A stretch of 64,000 bases of DNA from UTCHB3 sp008363265 (GCA_045863055.1 BTUW01000001.1:1-64000); one strand, 5' to 3'; shown: positions 54,037 to 63,376, counted from the first letter of the stretch. Notes: generated by a model from the sequence alone, not told the origin. A program made the numbers and translations.

Positions 54037-54110
54037 TACACCCGGAAGGAGTCGAACCCTCAACCTTTTGATCCGTAGTCAAACGCTCTATCCAATTGAG
54101 CTACGGGTGC
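54037..54110 (-). tRNA. tRNA-Arg (anticodon ACG)
   Basis: The 74-base gene folds as a full cloverleaf on the minus strand. The acceptor stem is 7 bp with a G-U first pair and discriminator A. The D stem is GCTC/GAGC, the anticodon stem TTTGA/TCAAA holds loop CTACGGA (anticodon ACG), and the T arm is GAGGG/CCTTC with loop TTCGACT. CCA is not encoded. A34 should become inosine by TadA, allowing CGU, CGC and CGA to be read. Confidence 0.97.
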
Positions 54111-54178
54111 ATAAATCAATAAATTCAGATTTTAAATCTAATATTATTTGGGGAATTTGCCAAATGATCCCGTTTGTC

Positions 54179-54931
54179 TCATCGTTTATTTCTGTAGTAG
54201 ACTGAATAAATCCCGATAAGATTTAAAAACGGTTCATACTGAAACGGAACCTGTAAATGGGGCATTAACTGAGGAGCATAGCCCCCAGTGACAAATATTT
54301 TTATATCCTGAGAGATGGTGGTGAAGTGATCAAAAACACGTTCAACCAGCCCCACGGTAGAATTCAGTATACCCGATCTTATTGAATTTTCAGTCGAGTT
54401 GCCCAGAAAACTGCCGGACTGGTAACTCTCGATCAATGGAAGTTTTGCAGTGAACTGGTTCAATGCCGAGTTCATAATGCGCAATCCCGGGGCGATCATT
54501 CCACCTGTAAAAACAGATGGTTTACCTACCTGTAAAACATTTACGGTTGTTGCAGTGCCAAAATCGATTGATATTACAAAATCATGATCGTGCAATGCAT
54601 TATCGATCTCAAGCAGGTGTTTGGCACCTGCGACCGAGCAGAGTCTGTCCAATCCAAGAGAATTGAGAGGGGAATACGTTACGTTGAATCCGAAGTCAAG
54701 GGAGTGATCGAGCAGGAATATATCCGTGTTCGACTGGTTCCTTAGAATACTCTCAAGAAGTGATGTTTGCTTGGGTACAACCGAGGAAACCACAACCTCA
54801 ATATGACTTCCGTAAATAAGTGGCTTTATCTCGAGGGGATCATCAATCACCATTGTCCGGATCAGTTCCGAATTGTAAAACTCACCAGTTTTGATCTTGG
54901 AGTTGCCTATGTCTACAGTTACAACTTTCAT
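54179..54931 (-). CDS. coaX: Type III pantothenate kinase
   Basis: CoaX phosphorylates pantothenate in the first step of coenzyme A synthesis. The 250-residue protein has the ASKHA phosphate-1 motif DIGNSKIKTG near residue 7, the DFGTATTVNVL segment near 125, and GGMIAPGLRIM near 143. It overlaps birA by 4 bases; coaX after birA is a frequent bacterial pair. Confidence 0.93.
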   Translation of the reverse strand: MKVVTVDIGNSKIKTGEFYNSELIRTMVIDDPLEIKPLIYGSHIEVVVSSVVPKQTSLLESILRNQSNTDIFLLDHSLDFGFNVTYSPLNSLGLDRLCSVAGAKHLLEIDNALHDHDFVISIDFGTATTVNVLQVGKPSVFTGGMIAPGLRIMNSALNQFTAKLPLIESYQSGSFLGNSTENSIRSGILNSTVGLVERVFDHFTTISQDIKIFVTGGYAPQLMPHLQVPFQYEPFLNLIGIYSVYYRNKR

Positions 54932-55704
54932 ATCGCTGAAACGTCTCCGAAGGAGATGAAATGTATATCCTCCATATTGTCAATCAGCACAAGGTGTCCT
55001 TCAACAGTGACATCATCGAAAAGCCCGGTAAATTCCTTATCTCCGGCTATGACAGTGATCTTGTCACCGAGCATTTTGCAAAACTGTTTCCATTCGTTCA
55101 CAAGCTGAACAGGGTAGTTTTCCAATTTTATGAGGTTGGACTCGAAATTGTTCAGAATCTCGGAGAGAAGCTTCTCCCTGGAGACGTATTGCTTGAGTTC
55201 CATTCTCACTGAAGTCGGTTCGATCATATAACCGGAGGAAAAATTGGCCTGATTTACATTCACACCAATGCCAACCGCGACGCGTGAAATGGAGGAGCCC
55301 TGTGAAACCGATTCACACAGTATTCCGGCTACCTTTTTGGTCCCGATCAATACATCATTGGGCCACTTCAGATTCGTTTTGATCATGTGTAGATTTTCGA
55401 TTGACCGGGCGACTGCAAGGGACGCAACAAAATTAAGTAGTTGAGGGTGTCTGATCTCCCGTTGTGTTAGATCAAGCAGGATGGTGAAAGTAAGATTTTG
55501 CTCCTTGCTTGAGAGCCATTTTCTGTCGAGACGTCCTCTTCCGGCGGATTGATATTCGGCGAACACGACCGATCCATCATATTTAATTCCATTTGATGAG
55601 TCAAGAACATATCTGTTCGTCGATTCAACTTCTTCCAGATAAGTGAAATTCCGGCCGATTAATTCGGTTTCCAATTTAATATCAAATTCTTCGATCGATA
55701 ACAT
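54928..55704 (-). CDS. birA: Biotin--[acetyl-CoA-carboxylase] ligase
   Basis: The enzyme makes biotinyl-AMP and attaches biotin to carrier proteins. The 258-residue protein has the ESTNRYVL start near residue 26, the biotin loop AGRGRLDRKW near 54-63, and KWPNDVLIGTKKVAGIL near 113-129. No N-terminal DNA-binding helix-turn-helix is present, so it should not act as a biotin-operon repressor. Its ATG lies 13 bases from an inverted-repeat element shared with the dnaK upstream region. Confidence 0.92.
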   Translation of the reverse strand: MLSIEEFDIKLETELIGRNFTYLEEVESTNRYVLDSSNGIKYDGSVVFAEYQSAGRGRLDRKWLSSKEQNLTFTILLDLTQREIRHPQLLNFVASLAVARSIENLHMIKTNLKWPNDVLIGTKKVAGILCESVSQGSSISRVAVGIGVNVNQANFSSGYMIEPTSVRMELKQYVSREKLLSEILNNFESNLIKLENYPVQLVNEWKQFCKMLGDKITVIAGDKEFTGLFDDVTVEGHLVLIDNMEDIHFISFGDVSAI

Positions 55705-55716
55705 ATTTACTCAGTT

Positions 55717-55753
55717 TGTCATTCAGTGTGCCATAATGGCACTTAATGTGTCA
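55717..55753. promoter_or_regulatory. Symmetric TGnCA pentamer array between birA and dnaK
   Basis: Four pentamers TGTCA (55717), TGCCA (55729), TGGCA (55737) and TGTCA (55749) are spaced 12, 8 and 12 bases apart. The centre GTGCCATAATGGCAC (55728-55742) is a perfect inverted repeat with a single central base. It could be an operator for birA or dnaK. It is not a CIRCE (HrcA) element. Confidence 0.5.
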
Positions 55754-55883
55754 GTAAAAAATAAATGATCAATCACAAAAGCCACAAACCGGCGTCTTTT
55801 GCAATTGGTATGGTTTTTGCTGTAACTCTAACAGTTAAGAAAATAACAGAATTGAAAAACAATTTACGAAAAGGAGAGCAAAA

Positions 55884-57794
55884 ATGGGAAAGATCATAGG
55901 AATAGATCTTGGTACCACAAACTCGTGTGTTTCCGTAATGGAAGGAAATGAACCGGTAGTAATACCAAACGCCGAGGGAACCCGTACCACACCATCAGTA
56001 GTAGCGTTTTCTAAAACAGGCGACCGCCTTGTTGGGCAAGCCGCTAAAAGACAAGCGATCACAAACCCGAAGAAGACCATTTTCTCGATCAAGAGATTCA
56101 TGGGACGCCGTGTTGACGAAGTAACCGATGAAACTCATAAAGTACCCTACAGGATTGTCGCAGGTGAAGACAATACAGCAAGAGTCGACGTCGACGGTAA
56201 ACTTTATTCTCCTCAGGAGATCAGTGCAATGATCCTTCAGAAGATGAAGAAGACCGCTGAAGATTATCTGGGCCAGGAAGTTACAGAGGCAGTTATTACT
56301 GTGCCTGCATACTTCAACGATGCGCAGCGTCAGGCAACAAAGGATGCGGGTGAGATCGCAGGATTGAAGGTCCGCAGGATCATCAACGAACCGACAGCTG
56401 CCGCACTGGCGTATGGACTTGATAAAAAGGGAAAAGAGGAAACTGTTGCGGTTTACGATCTCGGCGGTGGAACTTTCGATATTTCGATCCTGACGATCGG
56501 TGACGGCGTTTTTGAAGTTAAGTCGACCAACGGCGACACTCACCTCGGAGGAGATGATTTTGATCAGCGTGTGATAGACTTCCTGGCCGATGAGTTCAAA
56601 AGGGAAGAGGGCATTGACCTTAGGAGTGACGCAATGGCACTTCAAAGACTTAAGGAAGCTGCTGAGAAAGCCAAGATCGAGCTTTCGTCATCACTTTCGA
56701 CCGATGTCAATCTTCCGTTCATAACCGCAACCCAGGACGGACCAAAACATCTTGTTCAGACGATTTCGCGTGCGAAATTTGAAAGCCTTGTCGGGGATCT
56801 GATCGAGCGTACGAGAATCCCTTGCGAGCAGGCGATCAAAGATGCTGGTGTTTCAAAAAGTGAGATCAACGAAGTTATCCTTGTTGGTGGTTCCACTCGT
56901 GTACCCGCAGTGCAGGAACTCGTTAAACAGCTTTTCGGAAAGGAACCCCACAAAGGTGTTAACCCTGACGAAGTGGTCGCTGTAGGTGCCTCGATCCAGG
57001 GAGGTGTTCTCAGCGGTGATGTGAAAGATGTTCTCCTTCTCGATGTAACACCCCTTTCACTCGGTATTGAGACACTTGGAGGTGTTATGACAACAATGAT
57101 CCAAGCAAACACAACAATTCCGACCAAGAAAACTGAGATTTTCTCAACCGCAGCCGACAGTCAACCATCAGTGACCATTCATGTGCTTCAGGGTGAGCGT
57201 CCCATGGCGATCGACAACAGATCACTTGGGAAGTTTGATCTCGACGGAATTCCACCTGCACCAAGAGGAGTACCGCAGATCGAAGTGAGCTTCGATATTG
57301 ATGCGAACGGTATCCTGCACGTTTCCGCCAAGGATAAGAACACAGGCAAGGAACAGTCGATCAAGATCACTGGTTCCGGCGGTCTCAATCAGGATGAGAT
57401 CGAACGCATGAAACGTAGTGCGCAGGAACATGCTGCTGAGGACAAGAAAAAGAGGGAATTGGTGGAAAGTAGAAATACTGCCGAGAACCTTATCTTCCAG
57501 GCCAAGAAGATGATGGATGAGAACAAGGATAAGATCACTCCTGATTACAAGAGCAAACTTGAGTCTGAGATCTCAAAACTTGAAGATGCACTGAAAACAG
57601 ACAATGCCGAACAGATCAAGGCGGCAATAGATCAGTTCCAGAAAACACTTCAGGAAGCGTATCAGAACATGGGGCCACAACCGGGAGCAGCTGACCCGGG
57701 AATGGGAGCCAACTTCAATCAGGGTGCTCAGGGTGGACAGGAAAGCGCTCAGAAAGAAAAGAACGTTGAGGATGCCGAGTTCAAAGAGGTATAA
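55884..57794 (+). CDS. dnaK: Chaperone DnaK (Hsp70)
   Basis: DnaK folds and protects proteins in the cytosol. The 636-residue protein has GIDLGTTNSCV at residues 5-15, the DLGGGTFDISIL ATPase segment near 193, the linker DVLLLDVTPLSLGIETLGG near 382-400, and the acidic C-terminus VEDAEFKEV. AAAGGAGAG precedes the ATG. Neither grpE nor dnaJ is next to it. It is followed by a strong terminator, so it is transcribed alone. No CIRCE site was found in the 179-base upstream region. Confidence 0.98.
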   Translation: MGKIIGIDLGTTNSCVSVMEGNEPVVIPNAEGTRTTPSVVAFSKTGDRLVGQAAKRQAITNPKKTIFSIKRFMGRRVDEVTDETHKVPYRIVAGEDNTARVDVDGKLYSPQEISAMILQKMKKTAEDYLGQEVTEAVITVPAYFNDAQRQATKDAGEIAGLKVRRIINEPTAAALAYGLDKKGKEETVAVYDLGGGTFDISILTIGDGVFEVKSTNGDTHLGGDDFDQRVIDFLADEFKREEGIDLRSDAMALQRLKEAAEKAKIELSSSLSTDVNLPFITATQDGPKHLVQTISRAKFESLVGDLIERTRIPCEQAIKDAGVSKSEINEVILVGGSTRVPAVQELVKQLFGKEPHKGVNPDEVVAVGASIQGGVLSGDVKDVLLLDVTPLSLGIETLGGVMTTMIQANTTIPTKKTEIFSTAADSQPSVTIHVLQGERPMAIDNRSLGKFDLDGIPPAPRGVPQIEVSFDIDANGILHVSAKDKNTGKEQSIKITGSGGLNQDEIERMKRSAQEHAAEDKKKRELVESRNTAENLIFQAKKMMDENKDKITPDYKSKLESEISKLEDALKTDNAEQIKAAIDQFQKTLQEAYQNMGPQPGAADPGMGANFNQGAQGGQESAQKEKNVEDAEFKEV

Positions 57795-57839
57795 AATCCT
57801 CTTAACCTGATGCAACCTCTTTGTTAACAACAAGTTAGA

Positions 57840-57867
57840 AGGTCACCCCCATGGGTGGCCTTTTTTT
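57840..57867 (+). terminator. Intrinsic terminator after dnaK
   Basis: AGGTCACCC at 57840-57848 pairs with GGGTGGCCT at 57853-57861 (9 bp with one G-T) around loop CCAT, followed by T's through 57867. Confidence 0.88.
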
Positions 57868-57930
57868 ATAAGTCAGCGGTTGTTCACTGCATGGGCTAAG
57901 TTTTCACCTCCCCTGAAGCAAAAAAATTCG

Positions 57931-57938
57931 TATATTTG
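57931..57938 (+). promoter_or_regulatory. Candidate -7 element for the helicase gene
   Basis: TATATTTG matches TAnnTTTG and lies 25 bases before the ATG at 57964. No TTG sits at the ideal -33 position, so support is partial. Confidence 0.4.
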
Positions 57939-57963
57939 TAATTCAAAAAAACGAAAAGGTGGT

Positions 57964-60147
57964 ATGGCTTTACTTGATACTCTCAATCCGCAACAAAAAG
58001 CAATTGTTGAATATAATAACGGGCCACATGTTGTAATCTCCGGGCCCGGAACCGGTAAAACCAGGGTAGTAACGCATAAATTGGCTTATCTTCTAGATCA
58101 GGGAGTTGATCCCGAGTCGATATTTTGCACAACGTTTACGAACAAGGCTTCAACCGATCTTAAGCAGAAAGTTAGAGAACTGCTCGGGAAATCAGATCTT
58201 GAGTTTCCTTGGGTTGGTACCTTCTATTCTGTATTTGCGAAAATCCTGCGAATCGAAGCAAAAGCAGTAGGCTACTCCACCAGTTTTTCGATCTATGATA
58301 CTGAAGATTCAGAGTCATTGGTTGCGCACATCATCGAAGATTTTAATATCAACAGCGAAGCACTAAATCCGAGGGATGTTACCCGCCGGATCAGCTTTCT
58401 AAAGAATTCAATGATCTTTCCTGCAGATCTTCTGAAAAAAGAAGACAGATCTTCTGTGGAAGATAAATTTATCAGGGTATATCAGGAATACCAGCGAAAG
58501 ATATTTGCCAATGATTCGATGGATTTCGAAGACCTGATACTGAAAACCCTGGAACTCCTCCGGAATAATAAAAAGGCCTTCAATAAATACAAAAAGAAAT
58601 TTGATTACTTCCTTTTTGATGAATTTCAGGAAACCAGCCTTGCACAATATGAAATCATAAAACTGCTTTGCTCAAAAGCCGGCAAGATCTGCGTTATCGG
58701 TGATGACTCTCAGAGTATCTACAGCTGGAGAGGTGCAAAACACTCAAATATACACAACTTCAAGGAAGATTTTTCGAGGGTTAAACAGTTCCCTCTGGAC
58801 CGTACCTACAGATCTACAATCGCTATCCTTGATGCCGCATCCGAGATCATTTCAAGAAATGAAACTTTCGTTGAAAAGAAAATTGTCACAGAAAACGAAG
58901 AGGGAGAACATCTTTCACTAATTAAGTGCTCGGATGAGAAGGATGAAGCTTATCAGTTGGCAAAGTTCATTAAAGATGAGATAGCCGACAACAAATATTC
59001 TTACTGCGACTTTGCGGTTTTATACCGGACGAACAATCAGTGCCGTGCCTTTGAGGATGTTTTTGTTGAAGAAGGGCTCCCGTTCAAGATATACGGCGGT
59101 ATTGAATATTATAAAAGAAGAGAGATAAAAGATCTTATCGCATATCTGAAAGTGATCATCAATCCGATGGATGAGGAGAGTCTCCTCAGGATCATGAACT
59201 TCCCTCAGCGCGGGATCGGCATGACCACCATCAAAAGAATGATCGCGTTCTCCAAAAAGCACGAAGTAACACTTTTTGAGACGATGGGTCGTGTTTTTGA
59301 GGTGATTGATATAAAGGAAAGAATTCAAAAAAACGTTAAGAACTTCAAGATACTGCTCGATAAGTATATTGTTCTCAGAGACAAACTTTCTGTTGGGGAA
59401 CTGACACATGCACTCGTCGCCGAACTTGAACTTCAGCGTCTTTTCAACGAAGAGACAACTCACGAATCACTGGATAAGATCGACAACCTGAATGACTTTC
59501 TCAAGAGTATCTCTGAATTCTCCAGCAAATATCCTCAATCTTCGATCGAGGAGTACCTCCGGATAGTGAATCTTATGACTGACCTCGACGGAATTGATGA
59601 GTCTGAGAATTCAATCAAACTGATGACCGTTCACAGTTCGAAGGGGATGGAATTCCCGGTTGTATTTGTTTCGGGACTTGAAGAACAACTCTTCCCGCTC
59701 TCAACCAAGTTTTCACCGGAAGCGACCACCGAAGAAGAGCGCAGGTTGTTCTACGTTGCAGTAACCCGGGCAAAACACAAGGTCTATCTCTCGCACGCGC
59801 GTGCCAGATACCGCTTCGGCGAGGTAGCTTATGAAAATCGCTCAATTTTCATAAATGAGATTTCAACCAACCTTCTAAAGGAAGAGGACGCGAGCCAGAA
59901 CCGCAAAGGCAGGAAGACCAAGAAGGAAAAAATAATTCAGAAATTTCAGTCGATCGGATATGTTGACTGGGAACACCAGAAGACCCTGATCAAACAGGGG
60001 AGTCGCGTGTTTCACGAGCAGTTTGGACTCGGAAAGGTGCTCTCTGTTGTTGGTACTGGTGACAACCAGAAAGTAACTGTTGTTTTCGACGGTAACAATA
60101 TGAAACAATTGATGCTGAAGTTTGCAAAATTGAAGGTTCAGAATTGA
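57964..60147 (+). CDS. UvrD/PcrA-family ATP-dependent DNA helicase
   Basis: This SF1 helicase unwinds DNA in repair and replication restart. The 727-residue protein from ATG 57964 (AAAGGTGGT upstream) has Walker A GPGTGKTR near residue 28, motif II DEFQETS near 220, motif III GDDSQSIYSWRGA near 245, motif V TVHSSKGMEFPVVFVSG near 556, and motif VI VAVTRAKHKVYLSHAR near 598. The C-terminal region from about 665 (GSRVFHEQFGLGKVLSVVG) is a Tudor-like domain seen in PcrA. Motif II reads DEFQET where DEYQDT is usual. An in-frame ATG at 57880 was rejected. It overlaps the next gene by one base (TGATG). Confidence 0.93.
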   Translation: MALLDTLNPQQKAIVEYNNGPHVVISGPGTGKTRVVTHKLAYLLDQGVDPESIFCTTFTNKASTDLKQKVRELLGKSDLEFPWVGTFYSVFAKILRIEAKAVGYSTSFSIYDTEDSESLVAHIIEDFNINSEALNPRDVTRRISFLKNSMIFPADLLKKEDRSSVEDKFIRVYQEYQRKIFANDSMDFEDLILKTLELLRNNKKAFNKYKKKFDYFLFDEFQETSLAQYEIIKLLCSKAGKICVIGDDSQSIYSWRGAKHSNIHNFKEDFSRVKQFPLDRTYRSTIAILDAASEIISRNETFVEKKIVTENEEGEHLSLIKCSDEKDEAYQLAKFIKDEIADNKYSYCDFAVLYRTNNQCRAFEDVFVEEGLPFKIYGGIEYYKRREIKDLIAYLKVIINPMDEESLLRIMNFPQRGIGMTTIKRMIAFSKKHEVTLFETMGRVFEVIDIKERIQKNVKNFKILLDKYIVLRDKLSVGELTHALVAELELQRLFNEETTHESLDKIDNLNDFLKSISEFSSKYPQSSIEEYLRIVNLMTDLDGIDESENSIKLMTVHSSKGMEFPVVFVSGLEEQLFPLSTKFSPEATTEEERRLFYVAVTRAKHKVYLSHARARYRFGEVAYENRSIFINEISTNLLKEEDASQNRKGRKTKKEKIIQKFQSIGYVDWEHQKTLIKQGSRVFHEQFGLGKVLSVVGTGDNQKVTVVFDGNNMKQLMLKFAKLKVQN

Positions 60148-62015
60148 TGTCAAGAATGTTTTCAATTTTAGCCATCCTGTTCGTATTGAGTATCACTGGA
60201 AACTCACAGGAGTTCCGTGGTACATGGCTCGCCAGGAACAACCTGACATCGAAAGATGTACTGGCGAAAGCAATGGACAGTCTTGCCGCGAACAACTTCA
60301 ACACTGTTTTTGTGAATGTCTGGAGCAGGGGGTACCCGCTCTGGAAAAGTGATGTGTTTTTCAGGGAAACCGGCGTCTTCATTGATCCGTCTTTTCAAGG
60401 CAGGGATGTTCTCGCTGAAGCCATTGCCGAGGGACATAAACGAGGTTTGCACGTCGAAGCCTGGTTCGAGTATGGTTTTGTTGGCGGGTGGACTGGAAAT
60501 CAGCCTCCAGGAGGAAAAGGCCCTATCTTTAATGCGCATCCTGACTGGGTCGCAAAAAAGAACGACGGTGGTGAGATCGATAACTCGAATTTCTACTGGA
60601 TGATCCACACAAAACCCGAAGTACAGAATTTTCTTACTGCGATGTGTACCGAGATCGCCCGCAATTATGATGTTGACGGAATCGAGCTTGACAGGATCAG
60701 ATATTCAAGCCTGCAATACGGATATGACAGTTATACAGACAGTTTGTACAAGGCCCAGAATAGTGGTAATCCGCCACCAACCAATATTGCTGATACAAGT
60801 TGGATCAGGTGGCGTGCCAATAATCTTAACCAGTTCATGGTGAGGGTAAAAGACTCCATAAAAACGATCAATTCACATATCAATATTTCAAACGCGCCTT
60901 CACTTTATTCTGCAGGAAGCTATACTTCCTATGTCAATTTCTGTCAGGATTGGGTGGGTTGGTTGCGTGATGGTTCCGTGGATAACGTTCAGGTGCAGTC
61001 ATACGTTGGCTCCTCTTTCTCCTTCAGTGGAATATTGGACTATATTCTTCAGATGGTGCCGGATAAAAACGACATCTACCCGGCATTTGCTATCTCTCCC
61101 AACGGCAACACCATAACAAATCAGGAAATATCCAATTTCGTGAATGTGACCCGCACAAAAGGCTTCAAAGGGAACGCGATCTGGTATTTCAGTGATCTTG
61201 GCGCTGTCTTTCCATACATCAAGAAGAATATTTATACATCACCCAATTATCCTCCTCACTCCTCTGCCAATTGGCGCGAGTTTTATAAAATTGTCGAAAT
61301 TTCAGATCAGGCAAACGCAGTGCGGTCAGGTACCTGGACACAGAGTACAGTTTTCGGTCACAATGGACCATCCTTTTATACTGACAACTCCGCCCCGGCT
61401 TCTGTGGAGTATTTTCTTGATGTACCGGTCGATGGATACTATGAGGTATACGCATTTAACGTAACTGCAGTTAACAGAACCGATTCTGCCAAATATTCAG
61501 TGTATGATACCTCCGGTACAGGGGTAAACTATCTGGTTAATCAGAATGATGTAAACCTGCGCAGATGGTACAAACTCGGGGATCATTTTCTTAAAGCCGG
61601 AAGGCGAAAGGTTGTCAGGCTTGATAATACCGGGCTATCCACAGGTGAATTATTAAGTGCTGACGCAGTAATGGTAATTCTTAACAGACGGCTTTCACCG
61701 GTTGTTATGTCGGTTCCGGAAAATGAAGGTTCCGGCTTAAAAAAAAAGTCCATAAAGTCTTTTAATATAAAAAGTTACCCCAATCCTTTCAATGGAGAAT
61801 TTAAAGTCTCTTACGATATTCCGACTGAAGGCCAAACGGAGATCAAGGTTTTCAGCAGTTCTGGTGAATTGGTAAGAGTTTTGGATAGATCAGAAAAGAA
61901 TCCCGGTTTTTATGAAACAAGCATCTCAGCCGCCGGACTGGCGAGCGGTGTTTATTTCGTAACGATCGGACAAGCCGGATACTACGAGGTGGTCAAGGTC
62001 ATACTTAATAAATGA
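60147..62015 (+). CDS. Secreted family-10-like glycoside hydrolase with golvesin-like and type IX sorting domains
   Basis: The 622-residue protein begins with a signal peptide (to NSQ). The catalytic-type domain (about 24-330) matches the GHL10/DUF187 family: EFRGTWLARNN near 24, NTVFVNVWSRGYPLW near 52, GLHVEAWFEYGFVGG near 95-109, and DGIELDRIRYSS near 174. A beta-rich segment (about 390-510) resembles golvesin C-terminal-like carbohydrate-binding domains. The C-terminus (from about 545) is a type IX sorting domain (SYPNPFNGEFKVSYDIP, then LASGVYFVTI). Substrate is unknown, perhaps a cell-wall or surface polysaccharide. It overlaps the helicase gene by one base. Confidence 0.85.
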   Translation: MSRMFSILAILFVLSITGNSQEFRGTWLARNNLTSKDVLAKAMDSLAANNFNTVFVNVWSRGYPLWKSDVFFRETGVFIDPSFQGRDVLAEAIAEGHKRGLHVEAWFEYGFVGGWTGNQPPGGKGPIFNAHPDWVAKKNDGGEIDNSNFYWMIHTKPEVQNFLTAMCTEIARNYDVDGIELDRIRYSSLQYGYDSYTDSLYKAQNSGNPPPTNIADTSWIRWRANNLNQFMVRVKDSIKTINSHINISNAPSLYSAGSYTSYVNFCQDWVGWLRDGSVDNVQVQSYVGSSFSFSGILDYILQMVPDKNDIYPAFAISPNGNTITNQEISNFVNVTRTKGFKGNAIWYFSDLGAVFPYIKKNIYTSPNYPPHSSANWREFYKIVEISDQANAVRSGTWTQSTVFGHNGPSFYTDNSAPASVEYFLDVPVDGYYEVYAFNVTAVNRTDSAKYSVYDTSGTGVNYLVNQNDVNLRRWYKLGDHFLKAGRRKVVRLDNTGLSTGELLSADAVMVILNRRLSPVVMSVPENEGSGLKKKSIKSFNIKSYPNPFNGEFKVSYDIPTEGQTEIKVFSSSGELVRVLDRSEKNPGFYETSISAAGLASGVYFVTIGQAGYYEVVKVILNK

Positions 62016-62041
62016 AGTGCTAATAACCATAAGGACTTAGA

Positions 62042-63376
62042 ATGATAGCTCCCAAGAAACTTGCTATATTGGTTGGTGGCGGACCGGCTCCGGGAATCAA
62101 CAGTGTGATCAGCAGCGCGACAATCAGAGCCGCTGTTGAAGGAATCGAAGTAATTGGAATAAAGGACGGTTTCCAGTGGATAATGGAAGGGGAGATTGGT
62201 CACTGCCATTCTCTTACGATAGACGAAGTAAGCCGCATTCACTTTAGAGGCGGATCTTTCATCGGAATATCGAGAGCCAATCCGACAAAGAATAAAAAAC
62301 ATCTCGAAAACACGGTAACATCTCTCCTCAGACTGAATGTTGATAAGCTCATCACTATCGGTGGTGACGACACAGCATACTCAGCCATGAAGGTTGAAGA
62401 GATGGCTGCCGGCAGGATCCGCGTTGTACACGTTCCGAAAACCATAGATAATGATCTGGAACTGCCACACGGCATTCCAACATTCGGTTTTCAAACTGCC
62501 CGCCATATCGGAGTTGAGATCGTGAAGAACCTTATGGTTGACGCGCAGACCACTTCAAGATGGTACTTCGTTGTCACCATGGGTAGAAAAGCCGGTCACC
62601 TTGCTCTTGGTATTGGCAAGGCCGCAGGTGCGACACTCACGCTGATCCCTGAAGAATTTCCTTCTGAGAGGATCAAACTTGACCATATTATCGACATCCT
62701 TGTCGGCGCCATTATAAAGAGGATCAGTTACGGCAAAATGGACGGTGTCGCTATCCTTGCTGAAGGTCTGGTTGAGCATCTGGATCCAAATGAGTTGCTT
62801 GCTCTTGGAGAAGTTGAGCGTGACGCGCACGATAACCTTAGAATCGCAGAAGTAAATCTCGGCGAGATACTGAAATCCAAAGTTCAGGACAGACTCAAAG
62901 AGTTCGGTCATAAAGTGACGATAGTGGCAAAAAACATCGGTTACGAGCTCAGATGTGCAGACCCAATTCCATTCGACATGGAATATACCAGAGATCTTGG
63001 CTACTCAGCAGCGCAATTCATCCTTAATGGTGGCAACGCCGCTATGGTTTCGATCCAGGGTGGTAAGTTCGTACCTCTCTTCTTCAAAGAGATCCTTGAT
63101 CCGAAAACCAAGAAGACCAAGGTCAGAATGGTTGATCCATCAAATGAGTCATTTCTTATCGCAAGAAGATACATGCTCAGACTGAGCAGTTCCGACTTCG
63201 AGGATCCGCATGAACTTGCAAAATTTGCAGCTACCTGCGGCATTTCCCTTGATGAGTTCACTAAAAGGTTCCATTACATTATCGAAAACGATCTGCTCTA
63301 CAAGCACATCAAGGAAGGTAATGTTTCTCTCTCCGGTTCCGGTGAAAAAGATGAAGCGAATGCAGGCATGCAGTAA
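62042..63376 (+). CDS. Phosphofructokinase with pyrophosphate-type active-site residues
   Basis: The enzyme phosphorylates fructose-6-phosphate in glycolysis. The 444-residue protein has GGGPAPGINSVI near residue 11, GGDDTAYSA from 107 and PKTIDND at 132-138, then MGRKAGHLALG near 180. The second Asp in GGDD and the Lys in PKTIDND are the residues that mark pyrophosphate-dependent forms; ATP forms have GGDGS and PGTIDND. Pyrophosphate use is therefore likely, which would make the step reversible. The ATG follows AAGGACTTAGA. The gene is followed directly by an SDR enzyme. Confidence 0.9.
   Translation: MIAPKKLAILVGGGPAPGINSVISSATIRAAVEGIEVIGIKDGFQWIMEGEIGHCHSLTIDEVSRIHFRGGSFIGISRANPTKNKKHLENTVTSLLRLNVDKLITIGGDDTAYSAMKVEEMAAGRIRVVHVPKTIDNDLELPHGIPTFGFQTARHIGVEIVKNLMVDAQTTSRWYFVVTMGRKAGHLALGIGKAAGATLTLIPEEFPSERIKLDHIIDILVGAIIKRISYGKMDGVAILAEGLVEHLDPNELLALGEVERDAHDNLRIAEVNLGEILKSKVQDRLKEFGHKVTIVAKNIGYELRCADPIPFDMEYTRDLGYSAAQFILNGGNAAMVSIQGGKFVPLFFKEILDPKTKKTKVRMVDPSNESFLIARRYMLRLSSSDFEDPHELAKFAATCGISLDEFTKRFHYIIENDLLYKHIKEGNVSLSGSGEKDEANAGMQ

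Noticed and set aside
55728..55753. Sigma-54 promoter, because TGGCAC occurs upstream of dnaK
   Set aside because: The required TTGC element is not found at the right spacing; GTGT is there instead.
55705..55883. CIRCE (HrcA) element upstream of dnaK
   Set aside because: The TTAGCACTC-N9-GAGTGCTAA pattern is absent; the inverted repeat present is of a different kind.
55995..56645. Minus-strand open frame of 216 residues opposite dnaK
   Set aside because: Long antisense frames are common in dnaK genes. No ribosome site or recognisable domain was seen.
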